Below are positions 8,279 through 16,568 of a stretch of 33,164 nucleotides of DNA, in pieces. Made by a program: the position numbers and the translations under genes. The stretch is taken from the NCBI GenBank assembly GCA_019348195.1, contig JAHWJX010000023.1, positions 1 through 33,164 of the forward strand, given 5' to 3'. The notes below the pieces were generated by a model. It ran no database searches. It worked only from the letters and a program-made list of their open reading frames with translations, and was not told where the DNA came from. Position 1 is the first letter of the stretch, and each line of letters starts with the position of its first letter. This stretch comes from Pseudomonadota bacterium. GTDB taxonomy: Bacteria > Pseudomonadota > Alphaproteobacteria > Caulobacterales > Caulobacteraceae.

Positions 8279-8638
8279 CTATATCCGGCTCGCATCGAAT
8301 TCTCCCCCCCGAAGCTCCAGCCGTCGGTGGAAGCAGCTTCGTTGGCCCAGGTGGCAGGCGCCGCCGTCGCCGGCCGGTCGCACCCGCAGCAGCACGGCGT
8401 CGCCGTCGCAATCGAGGCGGATCTCCTCCACGGCCTGGAGCTGGCCGGAGGTGGCGCCTTTGCGCCAGAGCTCGTTTCGCGAGCGGCTCCAGTAGTGGGC
8501 CTCGCCGGTCTCCAGCGTCAGGCGGAGCGACTGGGCGTTCATCCAGGCCAACATCAGCACTTCGCGCGTGTCGGCGTGTTGGGCGACGGCCGTGATCAGG
8601 CCGTCGCTGTTCCATCGGGGTTGGGCGGCGTCGCTCAC
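8279..8638 (-). CDS. hisI: Phosphoribosyl-AMP cyclohydrolase
   Basis: A 119-residue enzyme for the third step of histidine synthesis, opening the adenine ring of phosphoribosyl-AMP. The family core is complete: [16 protein letters not shown] (residues 50-65), the metal site DCDGD (D76, C77, D78, D80) and [10 protein letters not shown] with C95 and C102 as zinc ligands. Only HisI is present; the HisE pyrophosphohydrolase domain is not fused, as is usual in Alphaproteobacteria. The GTG start at 8638 was chosen because it overlaps the folE stop (GTGA) and gives the normal family length; a longer upstream frame lies inside folE. The gene is separated from any main his operon. Confidence 0.93.
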   Translation of the reverse strand: MSDAAQPRWNSDGLITAVAQHADTREVLMLAWMNAQSLRLTLETGEAHYWSRSRNELWRKGATSGQLQAVEEIRLDCDGDAVLLRVRPAGDGGACHLGQRSCFHRRLELRGGEFDASRI

Positions 8639-9288
8639 CCGCGCTGGGTCATGCGCAGGAAACGCTCCTGCAGGGCGGCGTCGGTCTTGAACACGCCCGT
8701 GAAGCGGCTGGTGATCGTGGACACCTGCTTGTGGCGAAGGCCCCGCGTGGTCATGCACTGGTGCTCAGCGTCGATCAGCACGGCCACGCCCTCCGGCTGG
8801 AGCGCGTCCTCGATCGCTTGCGCGATCTGGGCGGTGAGCGACTCCTGGTTCTGCAGGCGCTTGGAGTAGATCTCCACCACCCGGGCCAGCTTGCTCAGGC
8901 CCACTACGCGGCCGGTCGGCTTGTAGGCGACGTAGGCGCGGCCGAGGAAGGGCGCGATGTGGTGCTCGCAGTGGCTTTCGACGTCGATGTCGCGCAGCAT
9001 CACGACGTCATCGTAGCCGTTGCGCTCGTCAAAGGTGCGCGACAGTTCGTGGGCGGCGTCGGCGGCGTAGCCACCGAACCATTCCTCATAGGCGTCGACC
9101 ACGCGCTTGGGAGTGTCCTGCAGGCCGTCGCGGTCCGGATCGTCGCCGGCCCAGGCCAGCAGGGTGCGGACGGCGGCCAGGGCCTCGTCGCGGGTCGGGC
9201 GGCGGGTCGCCCCTTCAGCGTCGTTCGCCTGAACAGCGTGAGCGGGAACGCCGTCGGGTGCGGGTCTTAGCGGGACGACTCCGTCCAT
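8635..9288 (-). CDS. folE: GTP cyclohydrolase I (FolE1)
   Basis: A 217-residue enzyme converting GTP to dihydroneopterin triphosphate, the first step of tetrahydrofolate synthesis. Zinc ligands C107, H110 (in ESHCEHH) and C178 (in HQCMTTRG) are present, and the core [20 protein letters not shown] is intact. The first 30 residues are less conserved. The ATG at 9288 has AGGAAG upstream; the frame remains open much further back, but that part lies antisense to cysS and is ignored. folE and hisI overlap by four bases. The start faces cysS across a spacer of 54 bases containing GCTATATGG, possibly a -10 element for cysS. Confidence 0.95.
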   Translation of the reverse strand: MDGVVPLRPAPDGVPAHAVQANDAEGATRRPTRDEALAAVRTLLAWAGDDPDRDGLQDTPKRVVDAYEEWFGGYAADAAHELSRTFDERNGYDDVVMLRDIDVESHCEHHIAPFLGRAYVAYKPTGRVVGLSKLARVVEIYSKRLQNQESLTAQIAQAIEDALQPEGVAVLIDAEHQCMTTRGLRHKQVSTITSRFTGVFKTDAALQERFLRMTQRG

Positions 9289-9342
9289 GTGGCTTCCTTC
9301 CAACCGCCCCGCTATATGGGGCCGCCCCCTGATCGAGCAACA

Positions 9343-10728
9343 ATGCCGCTGCAGCTTCACGACACCCTGGCGCGCGCCAAGCGGCCGTTCCAACCCGCCG
9401 ACCCCAGCCGCGTGACGCTGTATGTGTGCGGACCCACGGTCTACAGCTACGCCCATATAGGCAACGCACGCCCAGCGGTGGTGTTCGACGTGCTGTTCCG
9501 CCTGCTCCGGCGGGAGTACGGCCAGGGGGCGGTGCTTTACGCGCGCAACGTCACGGATGTGGACGACAAGATCATCGCGGCGGCCTCGGCGGCTGGCGAG
9601 CCGGCCCAGGCGATAAGCCGGCGGTTCGAGGCCATCTACAACGCCGACATGGCGGCCCTGGGCTGCCTGGCGCCGACGCTGACCCCGCGAGCGACCGAGC
9701 ACATGGCGGGCATGATCGCCACCATCGACAAGCTGATCGCCAACGGCGCCGCCTATGTCGCGGCGGATCACGTGCTGTTCGATGTGGCCGCCTTCAACGA
9801 TTACGGCGCGCTGTCGGGACGTTCGCCCGACGACATGCTCGCGGGCGCCCGGGTGGAGGTGGCCGAGTACAAGCGCAATCCGGCCGATTTCGTGCTGTGG
9901 AAGCCCGCCAAGCCAAGCGAGCCGGCCTGGCCAAGCCCCTGGGGCGAAGGACGCCCCGGCTGGCATCTGGAGTGCACCGCCATGATCGAGGCGGAGTTGG
10001 GCCTGCCCATCGATATCCACGCCGGCGGCCATGATCTGATCTTTCCGCATCACGAGAACGAGATCGCTCAGGGGCGGTGCGCGCACGGGCTGCCGACCTA
10101 CGCCCGCTACTGGATGCACAACGGCTTCCTGACGCTCGAAGCTGAGAAGATGAGCAAGAGCCTGGGGAATGTGCTGCTGGTGCACGACCTCATCAAGGAG
10201 GTTCCGGGCGAGGTGGTGCGCTGGGCCTTGCTGTCCGCCCACTACCGCGCCCCGCTGGACTGGACGGGCGAGCTGATTTCGCAATCACGCAAGTCCTTGG
10301 ACCGGCTTTACGGCGCGCTGCGTCGGGCGGCGCACGTCGAAGCGGAGCCGGGGGCGGAGCCATCCACGGCGTTCCTGGAGGCCTTGTCGGAAGACCTGAA
10401 CACGCCCCGCGCCGCGGCCGAGCTGTTCGCCATGGCCAAGACGCTGGAAACGGTGGCCGGACCAGGGCGGCCTGCGGCCAAGGGCGCCTTGCTGGCCTCC
10501 GCCCGGCTGCTGGGCTTCCTGGAGGCCGACCCGGAGCGCTGGTTCGAAGCGGGCGTGGACGAGGCCTTCAAGGCGCGGGTGGACCGGCTGCTCGCCCAGC
10601 GCGCCGCCGCGCGGGCCGCCAAGGACTGGGCCGCAGCCGACCGGATCCGGGCGGAGTTGGCGGAGCTTCACGTTGAAGTCATGGACGGCCCCGACGGGGC
10701 CAGCTGGCGCGTGAAGGAGCCGGCATGA
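9343..10728 (+). CDS. cysS: Cysteinyl-tRNA synthetase
   Basis: A 461-residue class I aminoacyl-tRNA synthetase that charges tRNA-Cys. The HIGH-type motif AHIGN is at residues 37-41, the KMSKS loop at 269-273, and C29 in YVCGPTV is a zinc ligand that in this family selects cysteine; GGHDLIFPHHENE is also present. Length is typical. The ATG at 9343 begins the conserved N-terminus MPLQLHDTL; an in-frame GTG at 9289 would add a non-conserved extension and directly abut the folE start. The stop overlaps a 14-codon frame that bridges to the next gene. Confidence 0.96.
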   Translation: MPLQLHDTLARAKRPFQPADPSRVTLYVCGPTVYSYAHIGNARPAVVFDVLFRLLRREYGQGAVLYARNVTDVDDKIIAAASAAGEPAQAISRRFEAIYNADMAALGCLAPTLTPRATEHMAGMIATIDKLIANGAAYVAADHVLFDVAAFNDYGALSGRSPDDMLAGARVEVAEYKRNPADFVLWKPAKPSEPAWPSPWGEGRPGWHLECTAMIEAELGLPIDIHAGGHDLIFPHHENEIAQGRCAHGLPTYARYWMHNGFLTLEAEKMSKSLGNVLLVHDLIKEVPGEVVRWALLSAHYRAPLDWTGELISQSRKSLDRLYGALRRAAHVEAEPGAEPSTAFLEALSEDLNTPRAAAELFAMAKTLETVAGPGRPAAKGALLASARLLGFLEADPERWFEAGVDEAFKARVDRLLAQRAAARAAKDWAAADRIRAELAELHVEVMDGPDGASWRVKEPA

Positions 10729-10769
10729 CCTCCCATATGTCAGCCACCCGGAAGCAGGAGCCGGCGTAG
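10725..10769 (+). CDS. Possible 14-residue mini-gene between cysS and the SRPBCC gene
   Basis: ATG at 10725 overlaps the cysS stop (ATGA), has AAGGAG six bases upstream, and reads MTSHMSATRKQEPA before a TAG at 10767-10769, three bases before the next start codon. It could be a coupling peptide that carries ribosomes to the next gene, or the stump of a deleted gene. A ten-base direct repeat AGGAGCCGGC at 10715-10724 and 10756-10765 frames it and could have mediated such a deletion. There is no homology evidence. Confidence 0.25.
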   Translation: MTSHMSATRKQEPA

Positions 10770-10772
10770 CCT

Positions 10773-11246
10773 ATGGCGTTTCGCATCGAACATCGCATCG
10801 GGGTGGCGGCCTCGGCCGACGTGATCTGGGACCTGATCTCCAACCTGGACGGCTGGAAGAGCTGGAACCCGCTCTATCCCGAAGCCCAGGGCAAGCTGAC
10901 CATCGGCGGCGTCTTGAAGCTAACGGAGGCTCTGCCCGGCAAGGACCCTCGGCCGATCGCGCCTGTGGTGGTCGACTGGGAGCCCCGGGCGCAGATCCTC
11001 TGGCGGCTGGACTCCGGCCTCATGTCGCGCAGCGTGCGCTACCTCGAGATCGAGTCCCTGTCGGAGACGGGCTGCATCTTCGCCAACGGAGCCTTCTTCC
11101 ATGGCATGCTGGGCGAGCAGGCGGCCAAGGCAAGCCGGCGGGCGATCCAACAGGGTTATAACGCGCTGGGCGAGGCGGTGAAGGCGATCTCCGAGCAGCG
11201 CTACCGCGAGCAGGTGGGCGACGCCGACAGAGCTTACGGCGCGTGA
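10773..11246 (+). CDS. SRPBCC (START-like) domain protein
   Basis: A 157-residue single-domain protein of the helix-grip SRPBCC superfamily. The opening IEHRIGVAASADVIWDLISN and the following WKSWNPLYP match the first strand and helix of polyketide-cyclase-like members, which enclose a hydrophobic ligand. No catalytic residue can be assigned and the ligand is unknown. The stop overlaps the next gene's GTG start by four bases (GTGA), so it is translated with the IscU-like scaffold. Whether the two proteins act together is not known. Confidence 0.78.
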   Translation: MAFRIEHRIGVAASADVIWDLISNLDGWKSWNPLYPEAQGKLTIGGVLKLTEALPGKDPRPIAPVVVDWEPRAQILWRLDSGLMSRSVRYLEIESLSETGCIFANGAFFHGMLGEQAAKASRRAIQQGYNALGEAVKAISEQRYREQVGDADRAYGA

Positions 11247-11686
11247 TCGACGACCTCTACTCCGACCGCATCCTCAGGCTCGCGGCCAACATGCCGCGCG
11301 CGGGGCGGCTCGCCCACCCGGACGGCACGGCGGAGAAGACCGCCAAGCTTTGCGGCAGCCGAATCGTGGTGGATCTCCGGATGGAGGACGGGCGGGTCGC
11401 CGACTTCGCCCAGGATGCTCGGGCCTGCGCGCTGGGCCAGGCCGCGGCGGCCGTGCTGGGGGCCAATGTGATCGGCGCTTCCGCGGCCGAGATCGAGGCC
11501 GCGCGCGATGCGCTCCGGGCCATGCTCAAGGCGGGCGGGCCGGCGCCGGAGGGGCGGTTCGCCGACCTGGCGGTGCTGGCGCCGGTACGTGAATTCCCGC
11601 CCCGCCACGCCTCCACCCTGCTGGCGTTCGAAGCCGCCGTGGCCGCGGTCGCCGACGCGCAGGCCCGTCGCCCGCAGGCCGCCTAG
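11243..11686 (+). CDS. IscU/NifU-like iron-sulfur scaffold homologue, degenerate ligands
   Basis: A 147-residue protein with the IscU/NifU N-terminal fold. C37 (in KLCGSRI) and C62 (in RACALGQAA) occupy the first two scaffold cysteine positions. The Asp that follows the first cysteine in IscU is Ser (S39), and the third Cys is replaced: the site reads PPRHASTLL with H122 kept and A123 in place of Cys. Those are the only two cysteines in the protein. Cluster assembly by the usual three-Cys chemistry is therefore doubtful; my recollection is that similar variants are widespread in Alphaproteobacteria, which would make this a conserved subfamily rather than decay. No other isc or suf gene is nearby. 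Confidence 0.8.
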   Translation: MIDDLYSDRILRLAANMPRAGRLAHPDGTAEKTAKLCGSRIVVDLRMEDGRVADFAQDARACALGQAAAAVLGANVIGASAAEIEAARDALRAMLKAGGPAPEGRFADLAVLAPVREFPPRHASTLLAFEAAVAAVADAQARRPQAA

Positions 11687-11694
11687 CCAAGCTT

Positions 11695-11729
11695 CGGGGT
11701 GGCGTGGTGCGACGCACCATGTTACCCCG
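11695..11729 (+). promoter_or_regulatory. Long RNA hairpin in the yidD-thrS leader
   Basis: A 16-pair stem centred on A11712: C11695-T11700 pairs with A11724-G11729, GGCG (11701-11704) pairs with TGTT (11720-11723) through three G-U and one C-G pair, and TGGTGC pairs with GCACCA, leaving loop GAC. The wobble pairs work only in the rightward RNA. No T run follows, so it is not a standard terminator. It ends 22 bases before the likely TTG start of yidD and contains the ATG at 11719. A cis-acting control element for yidD-thrS is plausible but unproven. Confidence 0.5.
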
Positions 11730-11751
11730 CCGGCTTCCCCAAGAGGCTCCC

Positions 11752-11997
11752 TTGCCGCTCTACGCCCGCACCATCCGGCTCGCCCTGCGCGCCTACAAGC
11801 TCACGCTTTCGCCCCTGATCGGAACGCACTGCCGCTACACTCCGACCTGTTCGGAGTACGCTGCGGCGGCCCTGATCGAGCATGGACCGGTGTGCGGCGG
11901 CTGGCTGGCGGCCCGACGTGTGTGCCGTTGCGCGCCCTGGGGCGGTTGCGGTCACGACCCGGTTCCGCCGGCGTCGCACCAGCGCGCTTGCGCATGA
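11752..11997 (+). CDS. yidD: Membrane protein insertion efficiency factor YidD
   Basis: An 81-residue protein with the full YidD core: [21 protein letters not shown], and [18 protein letters not shown]. In the family this small amphipathic protein assists YidC in membrane protein insertion. The TTG at 11752 was chosen because AGAGG lies five bases upstream and the N-terminus PLYARTIRL then aligns with where YidD proteins normally begin. Alternatives are ATG 11719 or GTG 11704 and 11707, all buried in the leader hairpin. The stop overlaps the thrS start (ATGA), which couples the two genes. YidD usually sits with rnpA and yidC; pairing with thrS is an arrangement I associate with Caulobacterales, from memory. 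Confidence 0.88.
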   Translation: MPLYARTIRLALRAYKLTLSPLIGTHCRYTPTCSEYAAAALIEHGPVCGGWLAARRVCRCAPWGGCGHDPVPPASHQRACA

Positions 11998-13961
11998 TCG
12001 AGCTGACCTTTCCCGACGGGGCCTCACGGTCCTTCGACCCCGGCGTGACCGGGCGCGCCGTGGCCGCCTCCATCGCGCCTTCGCTCGCCAAGCGCGCGGT
12101 TCTCGTCAAGCTGGACGGCGAGCTCCGCGACGTTGAACGGCCGATCGAGCGCGGAGGCCGCATCGAGTTCCTGATGCGCGACGCACCGGAGGCCCTGCCG
12201 GTGCTGCGCCATGACGCCAGCCACGTGATGGCGGAGGCCGTCCAGGCGCTCTTTCCTGGAACCCAGGTCACCATAGGGCCGCCGATCGAGGACGGCTGGT
12301 ACTATGATTTCGCGCGGGACGAGCCGTTCAGCGCCGAGGACCTGCCGCGCATCGAAGCCAAGATGCGCGAGATCATCGCGCGCGACGCCAAGTTCGCCCG
12401 CGAAGTGGTCGCGCGCGAGGACGCCATCGCCCGCTTCGAAGCGATGGGCGAAAGCTACAAGTCCGAGATCATCCGCGATCTGCCCGAGGATGCGGAGATC
12501 ACCGTTTACCATCAGGGCGGCTGGCAGGACCTCTGCAAGGGGCCGCACCTGCCCTCCACGGGGCTGGTCGGCAAGGCTTTCAAACTGACCAAGCTCGCCG
12601 GCGCCTACTGGCGCGGCGACAGCAACAAGGCGCAGCTGCAGCGCATCTACGGCACCGCCTGGGCGACCGAGGCGGAGCTGGCCGAACACCTCCAGCGCAT
12701 CGAGGAGGCGGAGAAGCGCGACCACCGCCGCATCGGCCGCCAACTCGACCTCTTCCACCTTCAGGAGGAGGGGCGAGGCATGGTGTTCTGGCACCCGCAC
12801 GGCTGGCGCCTTTATCGCACCCTGGAAAGCTACATGCGTCGCAGGCTGGAGGCGGCCGGCTACCAGGAGATCCGCACCCCGCAGATCCTGGACCGCGCGC
12901 TGTGGGAGAAGTCCGGCCACTGGGAGCTGTACGGCAAGAACATGTTCGTGGCCCAGACGGTCGAGGGCGAGACCCTGGCCGTGAAGCCCATGAACTGCCC
13001 GGGCCACGTCCAGGTCTTCAACGTCGGCCAGAAGAGCTACCGCGACCTGCCCCTGCGGTTGGCCGAGTTCGGCTCTTGCCACCGCTACGAGCCGTCCGGC
13101 TCGCTTCACGGCCTGATGCGCGTGCGCCAGTTCGTGCAGGACGACGCCCACATCTTCTGCCGCGAAGACCAGGTCACCGAGGAGACCCGGTCCTTTGTGG
13201 AGCTGCTGCGGTCGGTTTACGACGACTTGGACATGCGGCTGCACGCGGTGAAATTCTCCACCCGACCCGACGAAAAGGCCGGGTCGGACGAGCTCTGGGA
13301 CATGGCCGAAGCGGCTTTGGCCCGCGCGGCCGAGGCGGCGGGCGTCACCCTGGACGTCGATCCGGGGGAGGGCGCCTTCTACGGCCCGAAGCTGGACTTC
13401 AGCGTCAAGGACGCGATCGGGCGCACCTGGCAGCTGGGCACGCTGCAGCTCGACCCCAATCTGCCCGAGCGACTGGGCGCGGAATATGTGGCGGAAGACG
13501 GCTCCAAACAGGTCCCGTTCATGTTGCACCGGGCAATCCTGGGTTCCTTCGAACGCTTCATCGGCATCATGATCGAAAACTACGCGGGCGCTTTTCCGCT
13601 CTGGCTGGCGCCCGTGCAGGTGGTGGTGGCCACCATCACCTCGGACGCGGACGCCTATGCCGAGCAGGCGGCCGAGCGGCTGCGCGCGGCGGGGCTGCGC
13701 GTCGAGGTCGACCTGCGCAACGAAAAGATCAACTACAAGGTCCGCGAACACAGCCTGTCGAAGACGCCGGTCATCGCCGTGGTCGGGCGCAAGGAAGCGG
13801 AGACCGCGCAGGTCGCCCTGCGTCGGTTCGGCTCAGACGGGCAGCAGATCCTGACGTTGGAAATGGCGGCCGAGACCCTGGCCCGTGACGCCATGCCGCC
13901 GGACCTGCGTCGGCGGACCGGCGAACCCTTGGCGGTTTCAGGAGCTAGGGAGGACGCATGA
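11994..13961 (+). CDS. thrS: Threonyl-tRNA synthetase
   Basis: A 655-residue class II synthetase that charges tRNA-Thr and edits mischarged Ser-tRNA. Domains in order: TGS domain (about residues 1-60), N2 editing domain with H73 and H77 (HDASH) and C181 in DLCKGPH, the catalytic core with MNCPGH (C335 is a zinc ligand) and motif 2 around [20 protein letters not shown], then the anticodon-binding domain from about residue 545. Everything expected is present. The ATG overlaps the yidD stop by four bases and the thrS stop overlaps the next gene the same way, so thrS is in the middle of a coupled series. Confidence 0.96.
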   Translation: MIELTFPDGASRSFDPGVTGRAVAASIAPSLAKRAVLVKLDGELRDVERPIERGGRIEFLMRDAPEALPVLRHDASHVMAEAVQALFPGTQVTIGPPIEDGWYYDFARDEPFSAEDLPRIEAKMREIIARDAKFAREVVAREDAIARFEAMGESYKSEIIRDLPEDAEITVYHQGGWQDLCKGPHLPSTGLVGKAFKLTKLAGAYWRGDSNKAQLQRIYGTAWATEAELAEHLQRIEEAEKRDHRRIGRQLDLFHLQEEGRGMVFWHPHGWRLYRTLESYMRRRLEAAGYQEIRTPQILDRALWEKSGHWELYGKNMFVAQTVEGETLAVKPMNCPGHVQVFNVGQKSYRDLPLRLAEFGSCHRYEPSGSLHGLMRVRQFVQDDAHIFCREDQVTEETRSFVELLRSVYDDLDMRLHAVKFSTRPDEKAGSDELWDMAEAALARAAEAAGVTLDVDPGEGAFYGPKLDFSVKDAIGRTWQLGTLQLDPNLPERLGAEYVAEDGSKQVPFMLHRAILGSFERFIGIMIENYAGAFPLWLAPVQVVVATITSDADAYAEQAAERLRAAGLRVEVDLRNEKINYKVREHSLSKTPVIAVVGRKEAETAQVALRRFGSDGQQILTLEMAAETLARDAMPPDLRRRTGEPLAVSGAREDA

Positions 13962-14893
13962 GCAGCTTCCTCCGACCCGATCCCGAAACGCTGTCCGGCG
14001 CGCGCAGGGCCCCTTCGCCGCTGGCGGTGGACGTGTCGGTGATCATGGTCGTCTTTATGACCGGCCCGGCCTTGTTCCAAAGCATCGACCATGTGCTGGC
14101 CGAGCCCCGGGTGGGCGAGTTCGTCATCATCGACAACGGTTCGACGCCCGAGGACGCGGCGCGGCTGCGCGCCATCGCCGAGGATGAGCCGCGGGTCAGA
14201 CTACTGGCCGGGCACGGCAATGTGGGCTTCGCTCAGGGCGCCAACATGGGCGCCTCCGCCGCGACCGGACGCCGGCTCCTGTTCCTCAACCCGGACGCCT
14301 ACCTCCAGCCGGGCTGTATTGAGGCCATGGAGGGTGCGCTGAAGCTCTGTTCCCGGCGTCCCTGCATCATCGGGGCTCGCGTCCTCAACGAGGACGGGAC
14401 GGAGCAGCGCGGGGCGCGACGCGGCGAGGTGACTCCCGTCACCAGCCTGCTGACCTTCACCCGTCTGGCGGAGCGCGTGCCCTTTTTCCGCAAGTTCGAG
14501 GTCCACCACGAGGCCGACCCCGTTCCGGGCGCGCCCGTGGAGGTCTCCACCATCTCGGGCGCCTGTTTCTTCATGGCGCGCGAGGACTTCGCGGCCGTAG
14601 GCGGTTTCGACGTCGGCTACTTCCTCCATGTTGAGGACGTAGACCTGTGCTGGCGCGTGCGCGAGCGGGGCGGCTCGGTGCTGTTCCACCCTAGCGCCCA
14701 GGTGGTCCACTTGGGCCACACCAGCCGCGTTTCGCCGCTCTTTGTGGAATTCTGGAAGGGCGTGGGCCTGGCCCGCTACTTCCGCAAGCGCGCGGACACG
14801 CCGCGGCGGCACGTCCTGGCCTGGGTGCTGGGGCCCGTGGTGATCGGGGTGTCCGTGATCCGCCCCATGCTGCGCCGCCTGAACCGCCGCTAG
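13958..14893 (+). CDS. Family 2 glycosyltransferase (WbbL/rhamnosyltransferase-like)
   Basis: A 311-residue GT-A fold glycosyltransferase. The nucleotide-sugar part is seen in [24 protein letters not shown] and [13 protein letters not shown] (the NPD takes the DXD position), and the acceptor part in [18 protein letters not shown] and [16 protein letters not shown]. This pattern fits the group that includes WbbL-like rhamnosyltransferases. A hydrophobic stretch near residue 285 followed by basic residues may bind the membrane. It probably adds a sugar to a lipid-linked or surface polysaccharide. The start overlaps the thrS stop (ATGA), and a methyltransferase follows eight bases later. Confidence 0.87.
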   Translation: MSSFLRPDPETLSGARRAPSPLAVDVSVIMVVFMTGPALFQSIDHVLAEPRVGEFVIIDNGSTPEDAARLRAIAEDEPRVRLLAGHGNVGFAQGANMGASAATGRRLLFLNPDAYLQPGCIEAMEGALKLCSRRPCIIGARVLNEDGTEQRGARRGEVTPVTSLLTFTRLAERVPFFRKFEVHHEADPVPGAPVEVSTISGACFFMAREDFAAVGGFDVGYFLHVEDVDLCWRVRERGGSVLFHPSAQVVHLGHTSRVSPLFVEFWKGVGLARYFRKRADTPRRHVLAWVLGPVVIGVSVIRPMLRRLNRR

Positions 14894-14900
14894 GCCGCTT

Positions 14901-15671
14901 TTGAAGATCGTGCTCGGGAGAGCCGCCGACGCCCTGAACAGGCTTGGCCTGGGCGATGCCGCCTTTCGAGGCTTCCAGCGGCTGCAGGCCTGGGGCGCCT
15001 CTTCGCGAGTGACCGGCCTGCCGCCGGCCTACCTCCGCGTGCTCACGGCGGGATCGCCGGACCCGGGCGCCTTTGTTCACGTCGGACAGGTGGCCGCGCG
15101 CACCTTCATGGCGCTGGCCGAGACGCACGGGGTGCGCCTCTCAGCCGAAGACGAGATCCTGGACTTCGGCTGCGGCTGCGGCCGGGTCGCGGGGCCGTTG
15201 GCGGGGATGACTCCGGCTGCGCTGCACGGTTGCGACCTCCACCAGCGGCTAATCGGCTGGTGCCGCGCGAACCTGGCCGGAGATTTCGTGGTGAGCCGGC
15301 CCACGCCGCCGCTGCCGTATGCCCCCGGCCGGTTCGCCCTGGTCTATTCGGTGTCCGTGTTCACCCACATGCATGAGCCGCAGGCGGCCGGTTGGCTGGC
15401 CGAACTCGCGCGGGTGACCCGGCCGGGCGGGCTGGCCTTGTTGACCTTTCTCGACGAGCGCCTGCCGGGCGGCGCGGCGCTGGAGCCGCGCTTGTCGGCC
15501 GAGGGATTCGTGGTCCGGCGCGAGGGCGCGGAGGGTTCCAACCTCTTGTGCGGCTACTTCACCGCCGACGGCTTGGCGCGACGGGCCGCGCCGCACTGGA
15601 CCTTGCTGGAGCACCGCCCGAGCGACCTGTCCGGCATCGGCCAGGCCATCGCCGTCTTACGCCGAAGCTGA
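14901..15671 (+). CDS. Class I SAM-dependent methyltransferase
   Basis: A 256-residue methyltransferase with motif I ILDFGCGCGRVAGPLA and later YSVSVFTHMHEPQA and RVTRPGGLALLTFL. The SVFTHM block and the spacing resemble the methyltransferase at 572-1411, so the two are likely distant paralogues. Placed directly after a family 2 glycosyltransferase, it could methylate a glycan, but this is inference. Start choice is uncertain: TTG at 14901 gives MKIVLGRA, and GTG at 14910 is the other candidate; neither has a strong ribosome site. The last 15 bases overlap the convergent HMG-CoA lyase gene. Confidence 0.83.
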   Translation: MKIVLGRAADALNRLGLGDAAFRGFQRLQAWGASSRVTGLPPAYLRVLTAGSPDPGAFVHVGQVAARTFMALAETHGVRLSAEDEILDFGCGCGRVAGPLAGMTPAALHGCDLHQRLIGWCRANLAGDFVVSRPTPPLPYAPGRFALVYSVSVFTHMHEPQAAGWLAELARVTRPGGLALLTFLDERLPGGAALEPRLSAEGFVVRREGAEGSNLLCGYFTADGLARRAAPHWTLLEHRPSDLSGIGQAIAVLRRS

Positions 15672-16568
15672 CGGGAAGCGCCCCGCCCGGCGCAGACCGG
15701 AGGGGACGGGCTTGCCGAGCGGGCCTTCCAGCCACTCGGCCGTGCGGATCAGCGCGTCCAGGTCCAGACCGGTGGAGAAGCCGGCCCGCTCGAGCATATA
15801 GACGAGGTCCTCCGTGGCGATGTTGCCGGTCGCCCGCGGCGCGAAGGGACAGCCGCCGATCCCCCCGCAACTGGCGTCCAGCACGTCCACGCCGGCTTCG
15901 ACCGCAGCAAAGGCGTTGGCCAGGCCGGTCTTCCGGGTGTCGTGAAAGTGCATGCGCAAGCGGGCGTGCGGAGCGGCCTCGCGGCAGGCCTCGACCCGCC
16001 GCCGGACGGTCCAGGGATCGGCCGCGCCGATCGTGTCGCCCAGCGCGATCTCCTGGTAGCCCGCGTCCGCCGCCCGCCGAACGATCTCCACCACCGCCCT
16101 TTCGGGCACCTCGCCGTCGAATGGATCGCCGAAAGCCACGGAAATGGTCAGCGACAGCTTGGGGCCCATCGGCAGGCCGGCGTTGTTTTCGGCGATCTCG
16201 CGCATGGCCTTGAGCTGCGCGGCCACGGGGGCGCCCTGATTGCGGACGCCGAAGCCCTCGGAGGCGCTCACCACCGCGTTCACCTCGTCGCAACCGGCGG
16301 CGACCGCCCGTTCCCATCCGCGCAGGTTCAGCGCCAAGCCGATACGGGAGCGGGTCAGGTCGGTCGGGAGGGCGGCCATGATCTCTTCCGCGCCGGCCAT
16401 CTGCGGCACGCGCTTGGGGTTGACGAAGCTCACCGCCTCCACCCGGCGGACGCCGGCTGCCTCCAACCGGGTGATGAACTCGACCCGGTCCTCGGCGCTG
16501 AGGACGGCGGACTCGTTCTGGAGCCCGTCGCGAGGGCCCACCTCCACGATTTCGATCGCTAGGCTCAT
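15657..16568 (-). CDS. mvaB: Hydroxymethylglutaryl-CoA lyase
   Basis: A 303-residue DRE-TIM metallolyase that splits HMG-CoA into acetyl-CoA and acetoacetate, in leucine breakdown. Visible signatures are VEVGPRDGLQNE at the start (R13 and D14 act at the active site), the metal-binding HFHDT, and the catalytic loop GGIGGCPFAP with C240. Members specific for HMG-CoA normally carry this Cys, which argues against citramalate synthase or isopropylmalate synthase. The ATG at 16568 overlaps the stop of the GT39 gene (ATGA); the frame upstream of it is antisense-free but lies inside that gene and is not used. No other leucine-catabolism gene is present. Confidence 0.93.
   Translation of the reverse strand: MSLAIEIVEVGPRDGLQNESAVLSAEDRVEFITRLEAAGVRRVEAVSFVNPKRVPQMAGAEEIMAALPTDLTRSRIGLALNLRGWERAVAAGCDEVNAVVSASEGFGVRNQGAPVAAQLKAMREIAENNAGLPMGPKLSLTISVAFGDPFDGEVPERAVVEIVRRAADAGYQEIALGDTIGAADPWTVRRRVEACREAAPHARLRMHFHDTRKTGLANAFAAVEAGVDVLDASCGGIGGCPFAPRATGNIATEDLVYMLERAGFSTGLDLDALIRTAEWLEGPLGKPVPSGLRRAGRFPSASA

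Noticed and set aside
9289-10284. Long leftward open frame continuing upstream of folE, antisense to cysS
   Set aside because: It lies wholly within cysS, shows no protein family features, and FolE length and ribosome site fix the start at 9288. High GC makes long antisense frames common here.
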